64,000 nucleotides of DNA. It comes from Tricholoma matsutake (Eukaryota; Basidiomycota; Agaricomycetes; Agaricales; Tricholomataceae). Position numbers and translations under genes: made by a program. Under the pieces are notes generated by a model. That model saw only the letters and a program-made list of their open reading frames with translations. It was not told the origin of the DNA and did not search any database. The stretch covers positions 3,782,001 to 3,846,000 of the forward strand of contig AP026539.1 in assembly GCA_026075535.2 (NCBI GenBank), written 5' to 3'. Within the stretch, counting starts at the first letter, position 1. Every line of letters begins with the position of its first letter. Of this stretch, positions 19,315-30,312 are shown one piece after another.

Positions 19315-19649
19315 TTTTGGAGCCCACCATGAGGGGTTTCTAAATCATTTCATCACCTAATCCATCTCGAATCTCCCAGCGGAGGCCAACACAAGCTAGA
19401 AACCTACAAATCGACACTTGCCACGCCTTCAAATCTCTCGAACAATCAGGAGATATTCTAATCCCTGTTTCTGAAGCAGAATCGACTCATCGTCAACTAT
19501 TCCCTTCACCAATCTTACTGCCCTCAACATCATCCTCTACTTCTTCATCTTCATCATCTACATTTTTATTCATCCTTCCAACAACTTTGACTCCTCTACC
19601 ATCATTCACACAAGTTTTAACCCCTACCCCTAAAAACATCACATTCATG

Positions 19650-20580
19650 ACTACCCAAGCAATGATGCCAGCTTGTGGTCATTCCATGGCTCCAAAATTT
19701 GACCCTACCCAGCTGTGAGAACTTTGCCAATATTTTAACAAGCTCAAATTGCTTTTCTCAGTGTGCAATGTCATGAACTCAGAAGAAATGAAGAAACATG
19801 CTTGTTGCTACCTTGATATTGACAGTTCCAAACTCTGGGAATCAATTCCAGAATACAACGCCAGCATTTCATTCCAGAACTTTTGCATCGCTATTCACCA
19901 ACTGTACCCTGGTTCCGAAGATGATCAGAAATGGTCAATTTCGGTCATGGACAAACTCATTGGCGAACAACTTCGCATAGGTATTTACAATGTGAGTGAT
20001 TTGGGATTATACTTTCAGTCATTCTATAACATTACAAAGTTTCTATCTACTAAAGGCAGGATTTCCAATGCTGAACAAAGCAGAGCCTTCATCTGGGGTT
20101 TCCAACCAGGTTTATGGGCTAGAATCGCTCGATGACTCAAACTAAAATTTCCCAATCACTACCCTGACAACCCCTACCCACTTGATGATATTCATGCAGC
20201 AGCAAAATTCGTTTTAGCAGGATCTATCGGCTTGGATTCAACATCGCTACTCAGTTTTCATTCTTCAGCACCTTTGGCAATTCCAACAACCTCGACATCT
20301 TTGCCTCAAATTAAATCAGAAGATCTTATGGCAATCCTTGAGAAATTTGCAGCCACTCTCGTAACAGCTTTAGCACGTAACAGCTTTAGCAGGTTCAAAG
20401 ACCATGAACACTACTCGACCTAACAGTGGATTTCATTCAGACCAGCTTGAAACTTTGGTTTGCATCTTTTGTGGGCCTACAGGGCATTTCATTAGTGATT
20501 GCTTGGTTTGCCAGTCATATATCAATGAAGGAAAGTGTAAGAAGAACACTGAAGGCAAAATCGTTCTCCCAAATGGTCAA
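19650..20580 (+). pseudogene. gag (first part)
   Basis: The frame begins MTTQAMMPACGHSMAPKFDP and continues through a helical capsid region (YFNKLKLLFSVCNV, LDIDSSKLWESIPEY, YNITKFLSTKGRIS) to a CCHC zinc knuckle, CIFCGPTGHFISDC, near 20461-20502. The zinc knuckle suggests RNA binding and packaging. TGA codons at about 19716 and 20133 fall at places where Arg is expected, and a frameshift lies near 20410. The gene is cut at 20580 by the inverted-repeat element and continues at 25262; rejoining at AA gives an in-frame NGQFTPRSISG reading. Confidence 0.75.
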
Positions 20581-20829
20581 CATCAGGAAAATTGCTTTCA
20601 TCCCCAGGGTGTCCTGGGTTACCCTAGGATGCCTTGGGACATGCCAGGGCATCCAAGGCTATTGTCTACCCTGGGCACTTTGTAGGTAAAGTGCCATTAT
20701 TTGCCAGTCTTCAGGGTAGTGAATTTCAGTCCGAAGTGCTCCAGGACACCTCAGGAATGTATGATTCATATGCTTCCTGGATAGCCTCATCAGAAATATC
20801 CCATGCACAAAGGCCTGCCCTAAAGATGC

Positions 20830-21480
20830 CACTAACATCATTACAAATTTCTTTACCAACTTCATTATAATTGTTACAAATATGTTACTAACTTCAATAC
20901 AAACCATTACTACTTATGAACTTGATGAGTTCTTCATCAGTCACTACAGGACTTGAGAAAATCCATGAGTTTAAGTAGTAATAGCTTGTTAATACACAGA
21001 CAGAATTAGGCTGCAAATATAACATTAATTGAAACTGTAAATGCATTGACTAACAAAGGACTTACAAAGTTAGTGTAGCGCAGTAGCAGCTTGTTGATGC
21101 AGCTACTAAGATTATTATATTAGACTATAAGTATAGCATAAAGGGGGTCCCTGGGTTCATGAGTAATGGTTTGTATTGAACAAGTTTGTGATTGAAGTCA
21201 GTAATCTGTTAGTATTAGTTTGTATTGAAGTTGGTAATTGCTTGTAATAGTTTGTATTGAAGTCAGTAACCTGTTTGTAGTTTGTATTGAGGCAGTTAGT
21301 AATTGTTTGTAATAAGTTTGTATTGAGACAGTCACAGTTAGTAATTGTTTGTATTGAAGTCAGTAAACAACTTTGTAGTGCAGCATTGGAAGCTTGTTGA
21401 TACTGCCAGCCTGTAAATATGACATTTGTTACCCACTGTCAATACATTTACTAACAAAAGACTTACAAAATGACAAGTAG
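20830..21480. repeat. Subterminal minisatellite, left side
   Basis: Repeats of TTTGTATTGAAGTCAGTAA with AATTGCTTGTAATAG spacers fill 21170-21370, with related inverted words near 20840-20910. A longer block around 20960-21070 (GGACTTACAAAGTTAG...) recurs, diverged, at 21410-21470. Confidence 0.65.
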
Positions 21481-21659
21481 TAAAGAGGAAGTCATTACTT
21501 CTCTTGTAGAAGGCAAGGGGTTTTGTTTGGTTGTATTATGGCTGGATACCACGAGGCGTGAAACTAGGTGTCCACTATATAACGTCAGGCTTTTTTCATG
21601 CGCAAAGTCCCTACAACTACAAAAATTGTTACTGACTCCATTACAAAAGTGTTACTGAA

Positions 21660-22115
21660 TTCATTGCAAATGGTAATTGACAAGTTACTAGCCTCAATAC
21701 CAATTGTTTACTTACTTTATTACAAACTTACCTGTTTACAAATTGTTTACTTACTTCATTACAAACTGTAATTGACTTGTTACTAACCCCATTACAATTA
21801 TTACTTACTTCATTACAAACTGTTATTGACTTGTTACTAACCTCATTACAATTATTTACTTACTTCATTACAAACTGTAATTGACTTGTTACTAACCCCA
21901 TTACAATTATTACTTACTTCATTACAAACTGTTATTGACTTGTTACTAACCTCATTACAATTGCTTACTTACTTCATTACAAACTGTTATTGACCTGTTC
22001 CTAACCTCATTACAAATTGTTTACTTACTTCATTACAAACTGTAATTGACTTGTTACTAACCTCATTACAATTATTTACTTACTTCATTACAATTGTTTA
22101 CTTACTTCATTACTA
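21660..22115. repeat. Subterminal minisatellite, right-hand array
   Basis: About seven to eight units of 50-60 bases contain TTACTTACTTCATTACAAAC, TGTAATTGACTTGTTACTAA and CCTCATTACAATTA. The unit is the reverse complement of the repeat at 21170-21370 (TACAAACTTAC against TTTGTATTGAAG-type words), so the two arrays face each other. Confidence 0.72.
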
Positions 22116-22364
22116 TTGTTGGCATACTAGTTTTTTGGGTCTTTACCACTTATCTACTGAGTTTGAGTAATTAGGGTTTATATGTTCTTTCATATGGTAT
22201 GTACAAAATAACTACAAAAGAAAAAACTAATATGTACAGAAAGTCCCTGGGGCCTCCTCATCATCCATGTCATCTCATCCCCATCATCCCATCATCCCCA
22301 TTGTCTCAGTCATGGGTGTATGATAGTATCATGTCAGCACATGTCTCTGGCAGTAGTATACTTC

Positions 22365-22460
22365 CTAAAAATGAACAAAATACATTATTTAGTTGAAAAG
22401 AACAAGGAACAGAGAAATGAACTTACCTAGGGCCCAAATGATGCAATCATCATTTGGGCC
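22365..22460 (-). repeat. 13-bp palindrome plus 62-nt intron-like tract
   Basis: GGCCCAAATGATG (22431-22443) and CATCATTTGGGCC (22448-22460) pair perfectly. On the minus strand GTAAGT (22421-22426), a TC-rich tract, CAACTAAAT and TTTTTAG ending at 22365 follow. Confidence 0.68.
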
Positions 22461-22704
22461 TGCATTGCACCCAAGAGGGTTCATTGGTGGCCATTGGTGG
22501 CTCTTGCTAGCATGAGAATGTGCATGGGAGTCATGGTGGTGGATGTTGATGGAGTGGAAAGGTGGTAATAGTGAGGTGAAAGGGACGATGGCAGCATCGT
22601 TGAAGGTGGTTATTATTCTAAGTTAATTCACTTGTATAGAATAAGTCACGTGAGTGCCCCATGGGGCACTCTATTCTCACAGTATTTTAATTCACTTAAA
22701 CATC

Positions 22705-22784
22705 GTCATTTGGGCTGCTTGTAAGTTTTTATCTTCACTTCTTGTTCTTTTACTTCAACTAAATTAAGTTTTATTAATTTACAG
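22705..22784 (+). repeat. Half palindrome plus 64-nt intron-like tract
   Basis: GTCATTTGGGCT is followed by GTAAGT (22721), a TC-rich tract, CAACTAAAT and TTTACAG at 22784. The left palindrome arm is not recognisable. Confidence 0.58.
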
Positions 22785-23049
22785 GTTTTGAGGGCTTCAA
22801 AGGCAACTAGTGTATGGCAGGGGTATGCCAACCCATGTGGGTATGGACCAAGGGTAGGCGCGGGTAGGGGTATGGGTATGCAAGATGCGACCCTCAATGT
22901 AAATGGCATGTCACATTGTTTAAGATGTTCTTTGTTGTTTTGTTTAAACTGACTCTTTTTTTCATTTCAGTTCTATCTATGGTACAATGACACCCCAACA
23001 CCAAAACCACAATGATGGCCAACACAGCCACCACACAAGAGACCCAGAA

Positions 23050-23740
23050 CTACTGCCACGAGCAACTTCTTGTGGGGTGGGAACAGGAATGGCAACATGC
23101 ACCAGATGAAATGGAATGACAACAAATGGAATGAGATGGAACAACAACATAACAATGAGATGATGGGAAACAAGGGGGAGGAGGTAAACCAAATGAAAAA
23201 AAGGTGGAAGAGATGTCATCTTGGGCAACCGGTAAGTTTTTTTTTTCTTTGCTTGTTTCATGTTCTTTTTACTAACAGGTTTTTAGTTACAAAGCTTTAC
23301 TATGGGGAGGATCAGGGGAAAGAGAAGGGACACAACGACAAGAGGGGGAGGACAAGGATGATGACCAATGTCAGAGCACCCCCAACCACAGCCATGAGCA
23401 ACTGCTCATGGGGAGCAAGGTGACAGGAAACGAGAGACGAGAGACAAGAATGAAGATGGGGGAACAACAACAACAATGACCAGACAACTATAACAACACG
23501 GGGATGAGGAGGAGGGGAAGGACAAGGGAACAATGAGAGCAAGAACAAGGACCAGACAACACAAATGACAACAGAAGGGGCACAATGATGGGAGGGGGAG
23601 GGGAAAGGAGAGGGATGATGATGAGACCACGACCCAGCACCCGCCCCTGCCACTGTGAGCCACTGCTTGTCAGGGTGTTAAGTTTTTTTTTTAACTTTTG
23701 GTTGTTATTCGGCTAACTGCACCTTTTTACTCTTCTTTAG
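23050..23740 (+). repeat. Hairpin-rich block with two intron-like tracts
   Basis: An ACGAGCAACTTCTTGTGGGG palindrome lies at about 23057. A GTAAGT at 23232 follows ATCTTGGGCAACCG, with ACTAACAG and TTTTTAG ending at 23286. Further ACTGCTC palindromes lie at about 23393 and 23657, the last followed by GTTAAGT, a T-rich tract, GGCTAACTG and CTTTAG at 23740. Purine-rich frames here are compositional. Confidence 0.55.
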
Positions 23741-23823
23741 GACTTTTTGACAACGAAGGCTGTCCCAGCCTACCCGTGCTCTCCTCCCCTTGCACATGGG
23801 ATGTGAGATTGAATAGGAGGTAT

Positions 23824-24267
23824 CAGTGTTTGAAGGTCCAGTCCATGGTTATGTAACAGTCTTTTGGAATTTTGAGATATAATCTGCTTGTTAAAGCCTT
23901 ACAACTTATCCTTGCATTTCAGGACTTTTTGTACACAATGTCAATATAGGACCAAAAATGTTTTGTCATTATGCCTCAGTGGTTTTTACAGAATGAAACA
24001 TATTAAACACAAAACAACTTTTCCAGTTCATACATTTTTCTCAAAACCTCGGAAAATGTATAGACTGGAAAAATTGTTTTATGTTTAGTATGTTTAATTC
24101 TGTAAAAACCCTTGAGGCATAATGACAAAACCTTTTCAATCATATATTGACATTGTGTACAAAAAGTCCTGAGATGCCAGGATAAGTTGTAAGGCTTTAA
24201 CAAGCAGATTACATCTTAAAATTCCAAAAGACTGTTACATAACCATGGACTGGACCTTCAAGCACTA
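23824..24267. mobile_element. Fold-back (MITE-like) hAT-type element
   Basis: The whole 444-bp element is one inverted repeat: two arms of about 205 bases meet near 24050 with few mismatches. The ends are CAGTGTTTGAAGGTCC and the complement of TAGTGCTTGAAGGTCC. A perfect 8-bp duplication GGAGGTAT lies at 23816-23823 and 24268-24275. The CAGTG / TAGTG termini and 8-bp duplication fit hAT and resemble the ends of composite element 3 (CAGTTCTTTGAGGTCC). It could not move without a transposase supplied in trans. Confidence 0.88.
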
Positions 24268-24359
24268 GGAGGTATCAGAGAGCCAAGTTAGTGGGATAAC
24301 TAACCACAAGGTAGGTACCTCCTGCCATGTTGCAACCTCCCCAGCTGACGAAACATGAG

Positions 24360-24830
24360 TGACGAGACAGCAATCTCCTATGCCTACACCGCTGCGAGCC
24401 TCTGCTTGCAGGGTGGACAACAGGATGAAGAACAGCAGGACGAGCTGATACCATGACACAATCTCCAATCGTGGGGTGGAAATGGGGAGCATGATGGGAA
24501 TGAGGGGGAGAAATAATGACCCCACTGCCACTTCTCGCCTGTTCATGGGGTGGATCACTGGTGGAAGAACAGGACAACAATGGCCAATCACTGCTGCGAG
24601 GAACTCCTTGTGGGGGGAGTAAACATGCAAACCAACAATGACACCAACAATGGGGAGGGGGATGATACCAGAATGATGGGCATGACCCAGCAGCCCCAAC
24701 TCTCCAACAACTATGATGATGAGAGGAAGACCAGCATGAGGATGGCCACCATCATCACCACCACCACCTTTACAGCACCCCCAACCACCGCCACAAGCAA
24801 CTGCTCACAGGGTGCAAATGGGGAGCGGTA
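24360..24830 (+). repeat. Further ACTGCTC-type palindromes
   Basis: Diverged copies lie near 24393 (GCGAGCCTCTGCTTGC), 24540, 24597 (GCGAGGAACTCCTTGT) and 24793 (ACAAGCAACTGCTCAC), each followed by a GGGGTGGA-like tail. Arm changes are often matched on both sides of the palindrome. Confidence 0.55.
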
Positions 24831-24930
24831 AGGCCAGGGACAACAGAGAGGTAGTGGGCATGATGAGGATGACAGGCATGGGGAAATGGCAACAAGGAGA
24901 CAACAGTGTCGATGCATGATCGGATGACCC

Positions 24931-24968
24931 TTGCCCCATGCAAAGCATGGGGGCAGGATTTTTTTTCT
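24931..24968 (+). repeat. GC-rich hairpin with T run
   Basis: TTGCCCCATGC pairs with GCATGGGGGCA (24931-24955) and is followed by GGA and ten T residues. The layout matches the hairpin series at 4555-4815. Confidence 0.65.
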
Positions 24969-25261
24969 TTTCAGTTTACTTGTACTAGTCTGTACCAGGA
25001 TATTGGGGGTATTAGATTTAGTGCTTTAGCAACTATACAACACAAATACACTATGTAACAATAGAGAATGTGAAAAGGAAGGCAAAAATTGAGTAAAAAC
25101 CACAGTGAATATACATGGTGTTGCACCTGTCATATTTCATGAACCCTGATGTGTCACAGTGCATCACAGGCTATCACAGGGCATCACAGGGTGATTCAGT
25201 GTGCCCTGGGAAATAGCCTTAACCCTGGGAAAGTCTGGGTCAGAAAGTAATTTTCCTGATG

Positions 25262-25869
25262 AATTCACTCCTCGAAGCATCTCCGGTCATTTTATCAAGG
25301 ACAAGATTGACAAATGGACTCGATGAAACCCTCCATCTAACATTACCCCTCGCTAATGTATAATATTGCACCTTTGGCAGTTTCTTCGACGCCATCCAGA
25401 GGTGTCTACCAAATTACCAACTTATCCACAAAGGCCAAAGATTGTATCGCACAACTCAAACAAGAGATATATGCTTTGTGAAGTGGTGGACCTTTTGCAC
25501 AAACTGATTTGAATGTGCCAACAGTTCCTACCTCACGGCCTTCAATCCCTTTGGTCCCTGCACCGGTTGAACAGCTCATCCCACAACTACCTGCACTGTC
25601 GATATCGTCCACAGCAACCAACCCACCTCCTTCAAATTCAGCACCATCTTTGACCTCTGAGAAACCATCACAACTGGTAATACATCCCTACAATGGCACT
25701 AAAGAAAATTTGTACCTACCTCCCCATGAATGCAACTTTGCATCGACAGGAAAAGCAAAAGACGGCCCATTGTACCATACCCAAGCCCCCATTCAAAAGG
25801 ACAAAATCACCAAAGACGTCTTCACTTGATCAATGAAAACACTGATTATCACTCTAACCCCCTAAGAAT
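25262..25869 (+). pseudogene. gag remainder and linker to protease
   Basis: Continues the gag frame with FTPRSISGHFIKDKIDKW, then a TGA at about 25334 where Arg is expected. After frame changes a Pro/Ser/Thr-rich stretch (25509-25700) reads NVPTVPTSRPSIPLVPAP. This corresponds to the gag-pol linker. No catalytic motif is present here. Confidence 0.6.
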
Positions 25870-26505
25870 TACTTTTGCTATTGCCCAAAGTTCATATGAA
25901 ATGGAAGGAACAGGTCACTGTGCATCGTATCCAGCAACCTGAAGGAAATAATGCTATGAATCTCCTTAATGATGACATTTTCATAATTGACAATCCTTAC
26001 GAAACATATATTAGCAGTCTTTGCCCTGGAGAAATACCCGAACCTTTTATCACAGTGAAGGAATCACACTCTATTAGATTGGTTATTATGAATGTCAACA
26101 GCAGAAATCCAGTCGAAAGTGTAGTCAATCTGGGTTCATCAATCATCGCAATGTTGGAAGAAGTCTGTCATGAACTTGGTCTCACATATGATCCTTCGAT
26201 ACACATCCCTCTACAATTGGCTAATGGTGGTATTGACCAGAGTCTAGGTTTAGCATGGAACATACCTTGCGAAGTCAGTAGCATCACCCTCTACATGCAA
26301 ATACACATTATCTGCAATCCAGCCTATGACATTCTGCTCAGACGACCATTCAACGTTCTCACAGAGAGTACAGTAAAGAATTATCAAAACGAAGCACAAA
26401 CAATAACTATTTTCGATCTGAACTCGACACGATCCTGCACTATTCCAACTATCCCCAGATCTAATCATCAAAGAAGAGTAGTTTGCAAGGATTTTTGCAA
26501 CTAGA
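25870..26505 (+). pseudogene. pol: aspartic protease region
   Basis: The frame includes EPFITVKESHSIRL, then VESVVNLGSSIIAMLEEVCHELGL and NPAYDILLRRPFNVLTES. In retroviral-type proteases the motif is DSGSS or DTGSS; here the catalytic Asp is Asn (NLGSS), which a G-to-A change would give and which would abolish activity. The downstream ILLRRPF matches the usual ILLGRPF block. Confidence 0.72.
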
Positions 26506-26819
26506 GGATAAAATCTCAGAGAATAACCAGTACGCCCTCATTATTTCTTTCAACCATTCCAATTCCTCTCTAACTATCAAGTACACTGCGATTATTCCCG
26601 ATATTGACTCCTCGAACTCTTTGAACACCCTTTCCTCTTCCTTGATTCTTGCAAATTTATATTTAATGGCTAGCCACCAGTATGCAACTTTCTTATTGGC
26701 CTCGATGGCCACCTCTATGCATGACTCTGCTATCATTTCCTCTCCCCACGTCTCGTCAACCAACTCTAGATACCCAATCTTCATAGCCTCCAAGAAGAAA
26801 TACAAACCAGTCACACAGA

Positions 26820-28530
26820 AGGTTCGACCAGTTATTACTGAACTACCTGATCAATTTCACATTATTCGAACAATCACTGGTGACCCCCTCGAGAAAATGC
26901 CAGAACTCAATCCTCACCCCCCATTGTTTGTCCCTTCTCCCTGCTATACACTCGAGTGCAAAGCTATTATCGACAAGCACCATCCTGGCAATTTCATGTG
27001 GCCAGAAGAATGAAAGCTTATGCACGACTATCTGAAATCACAAAACGGGTTTCACATGGACTGAACAAGAATGAGGAAGCTTTCTCCCCAACTTCTTTCC
27101 TCCTATCGAATTCCCTGTTATTCCTCACACTCCATGGGTCAAATGTAATATCCCTATACCTCCTGGTCTGTACAAACAGATCTGTGAAATGCTGAAGAAG
27201 AAGATAGAAGCAGGAGTTTACGAGTCATCGAACTCATCATATTGATTGCGATGGTTTTGTGTTGCAAAGAAAGACGTGAAATCACTTTGAATTGTCCACA
27301 GTCTCGAACCTCTTAATCAAGTAATGATTCAGCACTCTGGCATCATCCCAATCCCTGAGCATCTAGCTGAACAATTTAGCGGATGCACTTGCAGTGGAAT
27401 GTTGGACCTATATGTCACATTCGACGAAAGGAAAGTCACAGAATCATCTCGAGATCTAACAACATTTCAGACACCTTTCAGAGCACTTTGAATCATCACC
27501 CTACCAATGGGTTGGATGAACTCGGTTCCAATCTTACACGACGATGTAACATTCATCCTACAACCCGAAATCCCTCATATCACCATCCCTTACATCGACG
27601 ACACACCATTTAAGGGTCCAAAATCAGAATATCAAACTATTGGAGGATCTTACAAAATGATTGTCGATAATCCAGGCATTTGACACTTCGTTTGGGAACA
27701 TTTTGGGAATCTAAATTGTATAGTCCCACGCATGAAGTATTGCGGAGGAACATTTTCTGGTCCAAAACTTTACCTTTGCATCCCTGAAATAATCATTCTA
27801 GGTCATCGATGCAATATTGAAGGTTGTATGGCCAATCTCACTCACATCGCAGCGGTTAGCAAATGGGGGCCTTGTCGAAGCCTTACTGAAGTCAAGGCAT
27901 TTCTAGGAACTATTGGAGTTTGTTGTATCCTTATTCAAAACTTTGCTCCACGTGCTACAGCTCTAATACACCTTACATGAAAAGATGTCCCTTTTGAATT
28001 TGGACCAAAACAAATTTCAGCACAGGAAGAACTGAAGCAAGCACTCATCAATTCCCTAGCAATTTGCACTATCAACTACTCATCCGATGCCCCAGTTATC
28101 CTATCAGTCAATACTTCATACATCGCTATTGGTTTCTTTCTCGTGCAATGTGATCCCGACAACCCTCAAAAACAATATTACAGTTGATTCAGCTCGATCA
28201 CACTTAACAACTGCAAATCCCGGTTTTCACAAGCAAAAATCGAACTCTATGGTCTATATTGCGCTCTCGGAGCACTTTTATTGTACCTAATAGGGGTCCA
28301 AAACCTCATCATCGAAGTCGACACAAGGTATATCAAAGGCATTCTCTTGAACCCTGATATCGCACCTAGTGCTAGCATCAATTGATGGATCGTCTCGATC
28401 CTCACTTTTCACTTCATGTTAGTTCATGTTGCAGGTACACATCATGGTGCAGACGGACTTTTGAGATGTCCTCCACAAGACAAAGATGACCAGTTCAATA
28501 ACAAAAGCGATTTCGGAGACTGGATCGACC
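26820..28530 (+). pseudogene. pol: reverse transcriptase and RNase H
   Basis: After VRPVITELPDQFHIIRTITGD the RT fingers begin near 27130 (IPPGLYKQICEMLKKKIEAGVYE), followed by RWFCVAKKD, HSLEPLNQVMIQHSGIIPIPEHLAEQF, LDLYVTFDER, TLPMGWMNSVPI and PYIDDTPF, which holds the YxDD active-site pair. RNase H follows (YSSDAPVILSVNTSYIAIG; AKIELYGLYCAL; IEVDTRYIKGIL). TGA stops at about 27243, 27288, 27489, 27681, 27978, 28185 and 28383 fall where Arg is expected. Few frameshifts are needed, so point mutation dominates the decay. Confidence 0.85.
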
Positions 28531-28679
28531 GTCTTCACAGTTATGTACACCAAATCAATCCCATTACAACTCGACCCTTCACTTCCTATTGAGTTTTGAC
28601 ACTCTTCCTCTCTTCAGATCTCAGTAAGGGGGAGGATCTGACCTACGACGATGTCCCATGAATGAACAATGCGAAAAAG

Positions 28680-30048
28680 GAAGACAAATGATTAATTTGC
28701 ATTCGAAAATGGTTAGAGGATTTGGTACGACCTCCAGATTTATCAGATTCCAAATATGCTACCTTCGTTCGATATGGCACTGAATTCTTCTTAGATTGCA
28801 GCAAACTTTGGAGGAAGGATTCTCATGGAGCTCACAAAATCATTGCAATTCCCGAGCGTTGTCTTGAAGTTATTTGTGCAGCTCACGACGATATCGGACA
28901 CAAAATGGTCTTCGTGATGAAAGCCATTATTTCCCTATGATTCTGGTGGCCTGACATGAAAGCAGACATTGCATGGTATATTTGCACTTGCCACCTGTGC
29001 CAAGTATGACAAACTCGAAATCTCCTTATCCCACCTACAGTCGCCACACCTGCACCTTTATTTGGCAAAGTCTACATTGATACTATGCAAATGCCTCCCT
29101 CGAGTGGATTCAAGTATATTGTACAAGGTCGATGTTCACTAATGACTTATCCCGAGTGGCGAAACCTTCGACGAGAAAATGCCATGACCCTCGGGGACTG
29201 GATCTTCGAGGATATCATTTGTAGATGGGGTTTGCTATACAAAATTGTGAGCGATAACAGATCAGCATTCATCACAGTGTTGGAGTACCTTTCGAAACGA
29301 TATCATATTAACCATATTCGAATTAGTGGCTACAATTCTCATGCAAATGGGATCGTCGAACGAGCTCACTTTGATATTCAACAATTGTTATTCAAAGCAG
29401 TCAATGGAGATCAGAGCAAATGGTCAGCTGGAGCACACTCGGTGTTTTGGGCAGAACGAGTTACAGTTCATAGATACATGGGTTGCTCTCCTTACTTCAC
29501 AATTACAGGATCACATCCCCTAACCCTGCTCGACATCTCCAAAGCAACATACTTGCAACCCCCTCCCAATTCTATCTTATTGACAACCAATCTCATCGCT
29601 CAAAGAGCAATAGCACTACAGAAATGATCATCCAACCTCGAAATTCTCTATTTGAAAGTCTATACTGCTTGACTCAAAGCTGCGAAACATTTCAAACTCA
29701 TTCATAAACAAACAATGCATGACTACAACTTCGAAAAAGGTGACCTGATCCTACTTTGCAACACGCAAATCTCTCAATCTCTCAATCGCAAGATGTGACC
29801 TCGATATTTAGGTCCCCTCATTGTCATCAATCAAAACTATGGAGGAGCCTACATCATCTGCAAACTCGATGGATCAGTATTTCATTGACCAGTCACAGCC
29901 TTCTGACTTCTTCCCTATTTTGCACAAAAATCAATTCCCCTGCTGCCAAACTTCCTCAATATCAACTCCACACGTCTCGAAAAACTTCGAAACACTTCGA
30001 ATGTCGATGAAGATATTCCCGAAGACCTTCCAGACTTTGATGATGAAT
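28680..30048 (+). pseudogene. pol: integrase
   Basis: A zinc-binding H-H-C-C region (AHDDIGHK, then ICTCHLCQV) precedes the core with YIDTMQMP (first Asp), IVSDNRSAF (second Asp) and GIVERAHFDIQQLL (catalytic Glu). The C-terminal region contains YNFEKGDLILL and RYLGPLIVINQNYGGAYIICKLDGSVFH. No chromodomain is visible. TGA codons at about 28938, 29007 and 29625 again fall where Arg is plausible. The frame ends PEDLPDFDDE near 30048. Confidence 0.83.
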
Positions 30049-30312
30049 AATTATTCCCTTTCTTTGTTCACAATCACTTATCTATGGCCTCAATTTCTTT
30101 TAGTGTACAATACAAGTCGCAATATCGCATTATAGTGTGGTCATGCAAACTCCAAAAGGGTTTTTCGGCCATGATGATCTACTGAGCATTTCCCTTATTC
30201 TCTTTATTCTTCTTTCTTTTTCTTCTGCTTTTATTTGCTACTTTTTTGAGACTCACAAGATTTAAATTGAAAACAAAACCAAAAATACAAAAATACAATG
30301 AAGTCCTTTTTT

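Larger units (their letters stand above)
20581..25261. mobile_element. 4.7-kb non-autonomous inverted-repeat DNA element inside gag
   Basis: The left end CATCAGGAAAATTGCTTTC and the right end GAAAGTAATTTTCCTGATG are inverted copies, each followed inward by CCCAGGG / CCCTGGG. The dinucleotide AA flanks both sides, and removing the element with one AA rejoins the gag frame. The interior holds inverted subterminal minisatellites (about 20830-21370 and 21660-22115), palindrome/intron-like modules (22365-23740), ACTGCTC palindromes and the fold-back element at 23824. I find no transposase. A 2-bp duplication occurs in CACTA/EnSpm-type elements, but the ends do not begin CACTA, so the superfamily is open. 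Confidence 0.7.

Noticed and set aside
21660..22115. CRISPR array
   Set aside because: Repeats are long, AT-rich and contiguous, without unique spacers, and the genome is eukaryotic.
23312..23663. Minus-strand frames of 85-113 residues
   Set aside because: They are complements of purine-rich repeat sequence; Ser/Pro/Leu-rich with no recognisable domain.
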